A stretch of 64,000 nucleotides of DNA from Cymodocea nodosa. Taxonomy: Eukaryota; Streptophyta; Magnoliopsida; Alismatales; Cymodoceaceae. The stretch is taken from assembly GCA_036874045.1 (NCBI GenBank), contig CM072343.1:7026001-7090000 (forward strand). Direction: 5' to 3'. The notes below the pieces were generated by a model, which ran no database searches, was not told the DNA's origin, and worked only from the letters and a program-made list of their open reading frames with translations. Shown here one piece after another: positions 53,967 through 64,000 of the stretch. The position numbers and the translations under genes were made by a program. How positions within the stretch are numbered: the first letter of the stretch is position 1; each line of letters starts with the position of its first letter.

Positions 53967-56256
53967 ATGGCTACTAGAAATGGTAATTTTTCTTTACATA
54001 AAGGCCAAAATCTTAATCGTCCTCCTTTATTTGATGGAATACAATTTGAATATTGGAAATATAGGGTGACAGTTTTTCTTCAAAGTATAGATCATAAGTT
54101 GTGGTTCATGATTTCTAAATCATATAATCCGTTATCTGCCCCTTATAATACTTGGACAATTACTGAAAAAGAAAATGAAACTTTGACTGCTAAGGGCTTA
54201 AATATTTTATTTTGTGCATTGAGTTATGAACAGTTCAGTAAAGTGTTGGCTTATAAATCTGCTTATGAGGTGTGGCATGCATTAGAAGTTTCACATGAAG
54301 GTACTTCTCAAGTTAAAGAGACTAAGATAAACATGTTAATTCATAAGTATGAACTCTTTAAGATGCATGAAGATGAAAGTATTTCTGAGATGTTTTCCAG
54401 ATTTCTTGATATTATAAACTCTTTAAAATTCTTAGGAAAGAATTTTGAACAGAAGGATTTGGTGAGGAAAATTCTCAAATCCCTAAGTTCTAAATGGTCT
54501 CAGAAAGTAACATCAATTGAGGAATCACGAGATTTAAATGTTTATACCATGAACGAACTAATAGGAAACTTAACTACTTATGAAGTTCAATTAAATGAAT
54601 CACTAAGTCACAACAAACTAAAAATGAAGAAAGAAATAGCCTTTGAAATTAATTCAGATTCTAATACATCCACTGATTCTAATGAGGATTTGATTTTGCT
54701 GACTAGGAAATTCAAGAAAGCATGGAAAGCTAGGAAACAGCAAAGAAACAAAAATGATAAACCCTCAATGTCAAGATCACTAAATGACAAGAATTCTTCA
54801 TCTAGAAAGTATGTATGTTACAATTGTAAGAAACCTGGACATCTTTCTCCAAACTATCCTATAAGGAAAAATGAAAAGCATAGTAGGACAAATCAGAAGA
54901 AGACAGCTCAGAAAACTCAGAAAAAGTTTTATAAAAAAAAGGCTATGAAGGTCACTTGGAATGATATGTCTAAAGAGTCTGAATCTGAGGAATCATCATC
55001 AAAATCATCACATTTAGAAGGAGAACTAGAGTTAGAAGGCGTTGCTCATGTGTGCTTCATGGCAGATGAGTCTGAGGTAATATTTGATCCTGAAAATTAT
55101 TTAGATTTTAAATTTGATGAATTATTATGTGTTTATCATGCATTATTACAAAAACTTAAAGGTTGTAAACTAGAAAATAAGTATATTAGAAACTGTTTAT
55201 CCATTGTGAAAGAAGAAAATTGTTTCCTGCCTACTACTTTAGAAAAGTTTAAATGTGATAATGAAAATCATGCTAGAGATTTGCATAAATTTAGATTTAG
55301 TGAATGTGTCTTGCATGAACAAATACAGAATATAAATGCTAAAAAATTAAAGATAGAATCTGAAAATGAAATGTTCAGAAATACAGTAATTTTAAGGTAG
55401 GTACATTTAGTGAAGTATTTATTGTATTGAGTTAGAGATTGATAGATTAAAAATGAGAGAGCTAGATTTAAATTCTACCATTGAGAAATAAAATTTAAGT
55501 CAAACTAAGTTAGACAAACTAACTAGTATCCCTGCGGTGTCATATAAATTTGGCTTAGGATTTGATTATCCTGAATATCTTGAATCTCAAGCCAATAAAG
55601 GATTTATTAGTTGCAGTTCAAGTAAACCTAAGACTAAAATTCCTTTTATCATGAAACAAGGTAATAAATATGTAGAAGTAGGTAATTCAAGGGATGAATC
55701 ATACAGTAATAATATAAACCAATGTGATTTGTCTAAATGTACTTCTAACATGACTATTAATGTTTCTAAAAATCTTGTTTCTTGTTTTGGAAATTCAGTT
55801 TCTAATGTTTCTAAAATTTCAAATAATTGTAGTAAACTAAAAATTCAGAAACCTAAGCATGTAATTTAAAACACTAGTATTAGATTAATTACTCATTCTG
55901 CATGTGACAAATCTAAAAATTCTTATGCAGAAAAAGATTTTGTATGTATTGAAAATTCAAATACAAGTACAAAATCTTGGTATGAAATTACTGAAATGTA
56001 TGAGCATGACCAAAATAAATTAACATCTGATAAAAATCGGTTTGGTCTTGGTTATACTACATCTGAAAACAAAAAGAATGATTATAAGAGCAATAATGCT
56101 ATAAGTAAGTATGATACTAATGATAAGTCAATAGTACTTACAACTAATAAGAATGTAAATGATAATGTTAAAATGTTTTTAAACAAAAAGAAGAAATATG
56201 CTTTTAATGAACTTGGTCCTCAACAACATTGGGTACCAAGAAAAAATTGTTCTTAA
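53967..56256 (+). pseudogene. SIRE-type gag of C3
   Basis: Open for 477 codons from ATG 53967 (MATRNGNFSLHKGQ). Capsid, then a zinc knuckle CYNCKKPGHLSPNY whose last Cys is Tyr, basic and acidic stretches, coiled coil. At about 55382-55428 some 45 bases unlike C1 and C2 replace the usual sequence and end the frame. Homology resumes at GAGTTAGAGATTG (about 55429), with more stops, through the Asn/Ser-rich tail (55537-55869) to WVPRKNCS at 56256. Confidence 0.88.
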
Positions 56257-56262
56257 TTTATT

Positions 56263-57885
56263 TTGCAAGAGGAAACAACATCAAAATGGATCTTGGATAG
56301 TGGAGCGTCAAGTCACATGACCAGACAAAAAAGTCTACTACAAAATTTTACAAATACCATGAAAGGAAGTGTAACATTCGGAAACAAAAGCAAGGATAAA
56401 ATCATAGGTATAGGCAATGTTCAAATAACTCCTACTTGTGTTATTTCGAATGTACTATATGTAGAAAACCTAGGATTTAATTTGCTAAGTATTATAAAAC
56501 TAACTAAGAATGGATATTATGTAGTGTTTGAAGATAATGTATGCAAAATTATTGATAAAAATATAGATGAAATTAAGTTTATTGCTAAAAGAAAAGGTTT
56601 TGTATATATTTTATCTTTACCTTCTAGTGCAGTTGATTTAAATTCATGTTTGCTAGCTGAAACTAGTGATGCATATCTGTGGCATAGAAGGATTGGGCAT
56701 ATAAATATGAAACTGTTACATAAACTATCTAGAAAACATTTAGTGAGAGGTTTACCAAAGATTAAATACTCAAAGGACTTTATGTGTAATGCATGTGAGT
56801 TAGGTAAACTTCACAAAAACTCTTTTAAATCCAAAACTAATATATCAAGCAAGAGAGTCTTAGAACTTATACATATAGATCTATTTGGACCAGCAAGAAT
56901 CATGAGTCTTGGTGGTAAACGGTATGTATTTGTTTTAGTAGATGACTTCTCTAGATACACTTAGGGTATACTTTCTAGCATCTAAAACAGAAGTTTTTGA
57001 AAAGTTTAAAATGTTTTGCAATCTTGTTCAAAATGAACAAAGTGTCTCTGTTGAAAAATTTAGTAGTGATGATGGCACGAAATTTGAAAATGATCAAATG
57101 GATAATTATTATAATGAGCATGGCATTGATCACAAATTTTTTTTTCCAAGAGCACCATCACAAAATGGTGTTGTTGAGAGAAAGAATAGGTCACTTCAGG
57201 AAATGGCCAGAACCATGTTGAATGAACATAAGTTACCTCAAAATCTTTGGGCTGAAGTAGTGAATACAGCTTGTTATGTTATTAACAGAAGTTACTTAAG
57301 ACCCTGTGTTAATAAAACTCCTTTTGAAATTATGTTTAATAGGGTTCCAAAAATTTCCTATATGAAATCATTTGGCTGTAAATGTTTTATTCTTAATACT
57401 AAGGATAAAAGGGATAAATTTCAAGCCAAAGCAGATGAAGGAAATTTTGTAGGTTACTCTATTAGAAGTAAAGCCTATAGAGTATATAATAAGACTTCTA
57501 GAACTATTGAAGAAACCCTCAATGTAAGCTTCAATGAAATTCTTTTAGAGAATCTCAATCTAAAGCTGATAATGATGATATGATAAATTTCCCAAAAGAG
57601 TTAGAGATCAATAGAGAGATTGAAGATTTATCTGAGAAAATCAAAAATATGAACTTAAATGATCAAACTAATTATGAAAGCAATGGACCTTCAGATGTTG
57701 ATGAGAATATTGAGGAAAATCAGAGAAATTGGCGTTATTTCTCATCACATCCCATTACTCAAGTCATTGGTAATATTAATGAGGGAGTTAAAACTAGAGC
57801 TTCAGTAAATTCAAATAGTATATGTATATTTGTTTTTATGATGGAACCAAGGAATATCGAAGAAGCATTATTTGATGAAAATTGA
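56263..57885 (+). pseudogene. Copia protease and integrase of C3
   Basis: Protease WILDSGASSHMTR (D-S-G kept), NVLYVENLGFNLLSI; zinc region LWHRRIGHINMK and CNACELGK; integrase LIHIDLFGPAR (first Asp) and LVDDFSRYT. A one-base insertion (about 56963) shifts the frame. The next stretch has SSDDGTKFEND (second Asp), APSQNGVVERKNRSLQEMA (Glu) and VGYSIRSKAYRVY. A second frameshift lies near 57545. The tail (57580-57885) is acidic and leads to RT. A TGA at 57886-57888 replaces the Trp codon before AMQE. Confidence 0.88.
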
Positions 57886-57888
57886 ATA

Positions 57889-59330
57889 GTGGCAATGCAA
57901 GAAAAACTAAATCAATTCATCAGAAATGATGTTTGGGAATTAGTCTCTCCACTAGAAAATAAGTCCATAATAGATACAAAGTGGATCTTTAGAAACAAAA
58001 CTAATGAAAATGGTCAAGTTATAAGAAACAAAGCTAGATTAGTTGCACAAGGGTATACACAAGAAGAAAGACTAGATTATGATGAAACATTTGCTCCTAT
58101 GGCTAGGTTAGAAAGTATTAGAATATTATTGGCCTGTGCTTGTTATATGGATTTTAAATTATATCAAATGGATGTAAAGAGTGCATTTCTAAATGGTTTA
58201 ATTTATGAAGAAGTCTATGTAAAACAACCACCTGGATTTGAAGATATTGAAAATCTTGACTTTGTGTATAAATTGAAGAAAGCCTTATATGGTTTGAAGC
58301 AAGCACCTAGATCATGGTATGAAAGCTTATCTACTTTTTTAATAGAACAAGGTTATATCATGGGAAAAGTAGATCATACTCTATTTATCAAAAGAGATGG
58401 TAAAGATCAAATTGTTGTTCAAATATATGTGGATAATATAATCTTTGGAGCAACTTCTAATAAATTGATACAAATATTTTCTGAAGAAATGACTAGTTAG
58501 TTTGAAATGAGTATGATAGGAGAACTTTCATATTTTCTAGAACTTCAAATTAAGCAAATGGATAAAGGTATATTTTTAAATCAGGAAAAATATGCAGATG
58601 AAATGCTTAAGAAATTTAATTTTAATGATACAAAGATTTGAGGAACTCCTATGAGTACTTTAAAGTTAGATATTGATGACATAGGAAAATCAATAGATCA
58701 AAGAAAATACGGAAGTATGATTGGTTCTTTACTTTATTTGACTGCTAGTAGACCTGATATTATGTTTGCTGTGTGTGCTTGTGCTAGATTTCAATCTAAT
58801 CCTAAAGAATCACACTCAATTGCAGTTAAATAATATTTAAATATATAGAAGGAACTAAAAATTTTGGACTATATTATTCTAAGGATAGTTCAATAGATCT
58901 TATAGGATATACTGATGCTGATTACATAGGATCTAAATTTGATAAGAAGAGTACTAGTGGCACATGTCAATTATTGGGAAATAATTTGGTGTCATGGTTT
59001 AGTAAAAAGTAAAACTGTGTAGCACTCAGATTCTATGGATAAGGCAAACTTTAGAATACTTTGGATTATCTTATGATACAACTGAGATTTATTGTGATAG
59101 TAGTTTTGCAATAAATCTTTCCAAAAATCCTGTATTACATTCTAGAGCAAAGCATATAGAGGTTAGACATCATTTTCTAAGAGATAACGTAATTAAAGGA
59201 AAAATTAAATTTGAATTTGTGTCTAATAAAAATCAATTAGCTGATATATTTACATAACCTCTAGATGAAAATACATTCTGCAACATAAGATTAAATTTGG
59301 GTATTTGTAGGCTATGTGATAGGTAAAATG
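57889..59330 (+). pseudogene. Copia reverse transcriptase and RNase H of C3
   Basis: [49 protein letters not shown] and the catalytic box as YVDN (58426-58437) instead of YVDD, so one catalytic Asp is lost. Stops at 58498, 58639 and after IAVK (58831). RNase H follows with YTDADYIGSKFDKKS; about 55 bases are deleted between two GCACT copies near 59020, removing the STTEAEY motif. The end has RHHFLRDNVIKGKIK. Non-functional. Confidence 0.88.
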
Positions 59331-60565
59331 CTTAAACTCCGCAAAAAGATAAATATTATTGATGATGTTGTTCACCTCATAGATATTATATACTTATCAT
59401 AAATATCTAAGTAATATCTAAACTGCTACATAAGATACTATGTATTTATTGTAAAATCATAGTAGTATCTTATTGATCTTAAGTAGTTTATCAATTTTAA
59501 TGGTTTTCACGAGTTTAAGTGGAAGTGTAAATGAAAAACATTAAATACTTCTGAAATTCTGAAATTTTGATTAAGTGTTTTCTTTGAATCAAGGAAAATG
59601 CATATGATCATGCATAAATTTTACTTGATTGATTAAACTTGTAGAATAATTTATATGTAAATCATCTTAAACTGTTAATCAAAAGTATGAGCTTATTGAA
59701 ACTGATTCATATTTTTAGTAAAATCATAGAAGTAAAAATTGTATGAGATTTGTGTTTTATTGCATCTGTATTAATGAAATACATATATACTGTGCTTAAA
59801 ATGAAAAGTGCTTACAAAGTGAAAATCTTTGAGAATTTATTGATCAGCTTGATCTAGAGCCTTTTGTACTTGAGTAGATAGGTATGTAAGGATTGTTGTC
59901 CTAAAAAAAGATTCTTTAAATCTAGCAACCTAAGGTCCTGATCAGATCTAGGATTGTTGACTGAAAGCTCATTACATGGGTACATTAGAAAGCTCTTGTA
60001 TGATTCAAGCTTTTCAAACCAACTTTTAAAGAAAATTATCAATATTTACTGTTTTGAAAAGAAAAAGTTATTTCATGAACTACAGATATCTTTGAATCGA
60101 ATATAGTTTCTACCAATATGACTACTGATTTATTGAATCAATATTAGTACTTTTGCAAACATTTATTTGAGATACATTCTTTTATTCTCCTTGACTTAAT
60201 CATATTAAGTTCAAAGTTGTGTTTTGATTCATATACAGTAGGAATTGATTCTGGAAATCATTTTTGATCAATTCAGGATAATAGAAGTTTCTAAAAAGAA
60301 AATTTTAAACTAGAATTATACTTAACATCTATTGTTATACAAGTATATCTTGTATGTTAATTGAATATATTTGAAGTATATTTGTAGGGGGAGGATTAAC
60401 AATGTCCAAAACAGATTAATATAATTTAGAATACAAATCTTGGCTAATCTGAATTAAAGTCCTCTTAAGATCTTGATGAAATAATTTAAAAAGACAAACA
60501 AACTATTTTAGATTCATAAGATAGGAATGTTAGAATAGTTTACAATGTTCTCAAGATAATGTTAA
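59331..60565 (+). other. Pol-to-ORF spacer of C3
   Basis: Same spacer as in C1 and C2, with TTTGTAGGGGGAGG at about 60382. It is interrupted at 60565 (GTTAA) by C5. No gene. Confidence 0.75.
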
Positions 60566-60938
60566 TGTGATGCGTGTGTCTTCCATCAAGTATATGTATG
60601 TGTCTTTGTATATGGTTGTATTTCTTTGATAATTTGTACAGGGGCAAACTTGTCTTTTGTGTATCACCAACTATTGCCCCTATATATGTAAGGGGTCATC
60701 CACGTTCAAGGGATGCCATGCCAAACCATCCCTTGATTTTGTTCTCCCCCTTCTTTATACCAGCAACCATACAGCAAGGAATCACGATAGATTTATCACC
60801 CGTGGACGTACCCGTGTTGGGGAACCACGTAAATTTGTTGTTCTTCGAATTCTCCACTCGCAATCCTCTCTTCCACGTAGATCTCTTCTCCACGCCACCC
60901 TTAGATGCTCCACACTTGTTTGATCTTTCTACACAACA
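60566..60938 (+). repeat. 5' LTR of C5
   Basis: TGTGATGCGTG ... CTACACAACA, 373 bases. It contains TATATATG near 60680 as a possible TATA box. Followed by AC and the primer site. Confidence 0.85.
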
Positions 60939-60940
60939 AC

Positions 60941-60956
60941 TGGTATCAAAGCGAGG
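60941..60956 (+). other. Primer binding site of C5
   Basis: TGGTATCAAAGCGAGG, complementary to the initiator Met-tRNA end, two bases after the LTR. Confidence 0.88.
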
Positions 60957-61033
60957 TTGGACATCTCCGGGTTTGCATCTAAAGTTTCGAAGAGTTTCAT
61001 CAAGGTTCAAGCCATTTCCGCAAGGGATCTCTC

Positions 61034-61261
61034 CATTGTTGTAACTGCCATCGTCACCGGCGCCAGTCTACACACTCCGACGCCAAGTCGTGCGCTTTCC
61101 TCGTTCGTGCTCCATTGCGTCTCAAATTTTGAGGACATGTAGATATCCCCCATTGTTGTAACTATCATCGTCGTCGGTGCTAGTCTGCACACTCTAACGC
61201 CAAGTCATGCGCCTTCCTCATTCGTGCTCCGTTGCGTCTCAAATTTTGAGGACGTGTAGTA
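61034..61261 (+). repeat. 118-bp tandem duplication in the C5 leader
   Basis: ATTGTTGTAACT at 61034 and 61152, period 118. Both units contain the CGTGCTCC and TCTCAAATTTTGAGGAC segments. It lies in the untranslated leader between primer site and gag. Unit 2 has lost several CpGs present in unit 1. Confidence 0.85.
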
Positions 61262-61620
61262 AGCTTCCTGAAATTCCTTCCTTTAAAATTTCGTGGTCAG
61301 AAGTATCATATTCAGAGAGATACAGCAAGAGGCGTCTGGCTAGGGTACAACAATTTTCTAGACGAGTGACTCTTTGATTGTCGGATTTTGGGCATTTTGT
61401 GATTGTGGTTTTGTGCTTGGTTTGTGCGAGTATTTGCTACTATTTTGTGATAAGTAGTGTGCTTGGCTTGTGGCTGATTGCAATTCATTGAAATTAGTAG
61501 TTTCAATAGCATATTGTTGTTGAGATATTGCTTACTATTGTGTACCTTGCCGCAGAATTGTGTTTGATGAAATCACATTGTATCTCGTGTGTATTGCTGG
61601 TTGTTTGTTGTTTTGAAAAC

Positions 61621-64000
61621 ATGAATACTTTGAGGTTGAAGATAGAAAAGTTTGATGGTAAGAATAGCTTCAGGTTATGGCAAATTAAGATGAAAGCGCT
61701 TCTAAAGCAACAAGGTATTTGGGCTCCTTTAAATAAGGAAACTACTCTGAACAGAAATTCGCCAGAGTTTGAATTGCAGGAGGAGAAAGCTCACTCCACC
61801 ATCTTGTTGTGTTTGTTTGATGAAGTTATAATAGAAGTTGCTGATGAATCTACCTCGTTAGGTCTTTGGCAAAAACTTGAGTCATTGTATATGACTAAGT
61901 CTTTAACAAACAAATTGTTGTTAAAGTAGAGACTATTCTCTTTAAAGATGATAGAAGGTGTACCTCTTAAGCAGCATTTAGATCAGCTAAATGCTATTCT
62001 GATGAAACTCAAGAATATTGGAGTAATCCTAGAAGATGAAGATGCAGCTCTTATCTTGCTTTGTTCACTCCCATTGAATTATGAAAACTTTGTTCAGTCT
62101 TGTGTAGTTGGAAGAGATTCAATTACACTAGAAGAAGTGAGGTCTAGCCTTCATTCCAAGGAGCTCAGGCACATGGTGCATGGTAGAAACGAGGCAAGTG
62201 GTGTTGGTCTCTTAGCTCAGCAGCAAGAGAACAAGGGAAGAAGCCAGAGACAAGGTGGAGGGAAGAATAGAAGCAGAAGCAAGTCGAAGGGCAAGTACTC
62301 TAGGGATACTTGCCATTATTGTAAGGAGAAAGGACACTGGAAATCACATTGTCCTAAGCTTATGAACAAAGGAAAGGCTGCTGTGGCAGAAACCAGTTCT
62401 ACGTTAGGTGATGACTTTTCTCTTACAGTTTGTTGTAGTGCCTATTCTGATGATCAGTGGATTATGGATTCAAGAGCTTCACATCATATGACTCCTACTA
62501 GGGAGTATTTTGACACCTACAAGCAGGTGGAGGGTGGTCAAGTGACTTTGGCCAATGATGATGTGTGTTCTAGAGTTGGTGTGGGCACTATAAAATTTAA
62601 ACTACATGATGACACAGTTAGAATTCTGGAGGACGTTTGGCACATCCCAAAGTTTGGAAAAAGTCTGATCTCACTGATGGCCCTTAATGCTAAGGATTAT
62701 AGATATACAGGAGGTGAGGGGAAGATTAGCATACTGAAAGGCTCATTAGTTGTTATGAAGGGAACCAAATCTGATCCCTTATACATTTTGCAAGGCACTC
62801 CAATTGTTGGCGCAGATACATCAGCTATATCTGGTCAGTAGGATTTTTCTATCATGTGGCACTCAAGGATGGGTCATTTGGGGCAGAAAGGAATGCAAAA
62901 ACTGAGTAGTCTAGGCAAGTTTGATGGGCACAAGGTTGCTTGTATTGACATGTGCAAGCATTGTGTCTTTGACAAACAGAAAAGAGTGTCATTTGCACAC
63001 AGTCAGCATAGCTCCAAGGGAGTTCTTGATTATATTCATGCTGATTGTTGGGGGCCTTCACGTCAGCCTTCTATTGCAAGTTCCAGATATTTTCTTTCTA
63101 TCATTGACTATCATTCAAGGATGAATTGGGTTTTCTTTTTAACACACAAAAGTGAAGCTTTTTCTTGCTTCAAGCATTGGAAGAAGTAGGTAGAAAACCA
63201 AACAGACAGAAAGGTAAAATATCTTAGAACTGATAATGGTCTTGAGTTTTGTTCTCAAGAATTTGATAACTTTTGTAAAGATGAAGGCATTACACAGCAT
63301 AACACTATTTGGTATACCCCTCAGCAAAATGGAGTGGCTGAAAGATTGAACAAAACACTCCTAGAAAAGGCACGTTGTATGCTGTCTCATGCAGGTTTGA
63401 GCAAGAAGTTTTAGGCAGAGGCTGTTAACACAGCTTCCTATCTGGTGAACAGGTCCTCTTCTAATGCCTTAGATGGAAAGATACCTCTTGAGGTATGGTT
63501 GAAAAGATTTGCTAGTTATTCAAAGCTCAGAATTTTCAAGTGTCCAACTTACTATCATGTGAACAATGGCAAGCTGGAACCACGTGCCAAGAAAGGCATA
63601 TTTGTGGGCTATGGTGTTGGTCTAAAGGGATACAGGATATATGATATTGAATCTCACAAAGTAATATATAGCTGTGATGTTACTTTTGATAAGAATTCTC
63701 TTTTGCAGGCAACAGATAAACTAGTAGGTGAAACACTAGAAATTGAGCACACCCTTCTTGAACAGATGGAGATAGATGACGCACAGCAGCCGCCTATCAC
63801 TAATCAAGTTGAAATTAGAGAAATCTCATCTGAAACTCAGGAAAATGAAGTTGAGGAGGAAGAGGTGGAGCAACCACCACCAAGAACCATTGGCAAAGAT
63901 CATCCTAGAAGAGACGTTAGACCTCTAATTAGATATGGCTACGATAGTTTGGTTGCTTTTGCCTTACAAGTAGCAATTGAGGTGGAGGATTCTGTTGATC
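61621..64000 (+). pseudogene. Tork-like gag-pol of C5 (gag, protease, integrase)
   Basis: Start chosen at ATG 61621 (MNTLRLKIEKFDGKN), the usual Tork gag start, although the frame is open from 61528. Gag: RLWQIKMKALLKQQGIW, zinc knuckle CHYCKEKGHWKSHC (about 62310). Protease: WIMDSRASHHMTP, where the D-S-G Gly is Arg. Zinc region: MWHSRMGHLG and CKHCVFDKQ. Integrase: YIHADCWGP, LRTDNGLEF and NGVAERLNK (all three acidic residues), then a C-terminal IFVGYGVGLKGYRIYD region. Stops are TAG at 61927, 62839, 63187 and 63412; the last two fall where relatives have Trp. There is no frameshift. It runs past the window end before RT. Confidence 0.88.

Larger units (their letters stand above)
44124..60565 (+). 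mobile_element. C3: SIRE-like copia element, family of C1, hosting C4 and C5
   Basis: Plus-strand element: 5' LTR 44124-44785 plus 52817-53766 (1612 bases, split by C4), primer site 53769, gag 53967, protease, integrase, RT, RNase H, spacer. At 60566 the Tork-like C5 begins, so the rest lies beyond the window. Left flank is CTTTC (44119-44123). It is the only C1-type copy here with integrase and catalytic-region RT, and serves to define the deletions of C1 and C2. Confidence 0.88.
60566..64000 (+). mobile_element. C5: Tork/Tnt1-like Ty1/copia element, 5' part
   Basis: Plus-strand element with a short LTR (60566-60938), Met-tRNA-type primer site, leader, and one continuous gag-pol frame from 61621 to the window end, interrupted only by four TAG codons. 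Left flank GTTAA (60561-60565) is the presumed target duplication. Short LTR, gag type and primer site fit Tork/Tnt1. RT, RNase H and 3' LTR lie beyond the window. It looks like the best-kept element here. Its LTR lacks the CACGTG/TAACTC pattern of the others. Confidence 0.9.

Noticed and set aside
60574-61044. A 156-codon plus-strand ORF at the start of C5
   Set aside because: It runs through the LTR, primer site and leader. The real gag starts at 61621; several overlapping frames are open here simply because the region is less AT-rich.

Overview
The window looks like repeat-rich nuclear DNA of a flowering plant. It is AT-rich and holds almost nothing but LTR retrotransposons of typically plant lineages: Athila/Tat-like Ty3/gypsy with an Asp-tRNA-type primer site, SIRE/Maximus-like Ty1/copia with 1.5-1.6 kb LTRs and an extra ORF after pol, and one Tork/Tnt1-like copia. 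I found no tRNA or rRNA gene and no clearly free-standing host gene. The only host-type coding sequence is an F-box pseudogene inside a gypsy element. I cannot name the species.

Layout. G1 is a minus-strand gypsy, cut by the window start (1-5756): LTR 3855-5756, primer site near 3790, zinc-knuckle/protease/RT/RNase H, and the tail of an additional ORF (aORF). Its integrase is deleted. A SIRE-type copia scrap (5757-6476) separates it from G2. G2 is a second minus-strand gypsy stretching from its 3' LTR (6477-8591) to its 5' LTR (43118-44123). Read on the minus strand, G2 runs 5' LTR, primer site, zinc knuckle, protease, RT, [RNase H lost], integrase, aORF, non-coding stretch, gag capsid, F-box ORF, spacer, purine tract, 3' LTR. 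The downstream position of gag is abnormal.

G2 has been split by later insertions: C1 (SIRE-like copia, 14013-24794, TSD tataa), solo LTR S1 (26517-28094, TSD tttac), solo LTR S2 (30443-31703, TSD ttggt), C2 (same family as C1, 31916-40309, 3' end deleted) and C3 (same family, from 44124, inside the G2 5' LTR). C3 is itself split by C4 (minus-strand SIRE-like copia, 44786-52811, TSD gatgg) and by C5 (Tork-like copia, 60566 to beyond the window). This gives three nesting levels. G1 supplies the unoccupied sequence for the C1, C2 and C3 insertion points.

What stands out. (1) The post-pol ORF of the copia family C1/C2 and the aORF of gypsy G2 encode the same roughly 200-residue domain, and the copia spacer before that ORF is homologous to the 3'-terminal spacer of G2, so the two superfamilies have exchanged a module. 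(2) G2 carries an intronless F-box ORF. (3) LTRs of four families share CACGTG boxes interspersed with palindromes built on TAACTCnnCGA. (4) The C1-C3 copies lost pol segments by deletions at short repeats. Almost all ORFs are broken, mostly by nonsense changes rather than frameshifts. C5 looks the least damaged. All functions are read from motifs by eye; no database search was possible.
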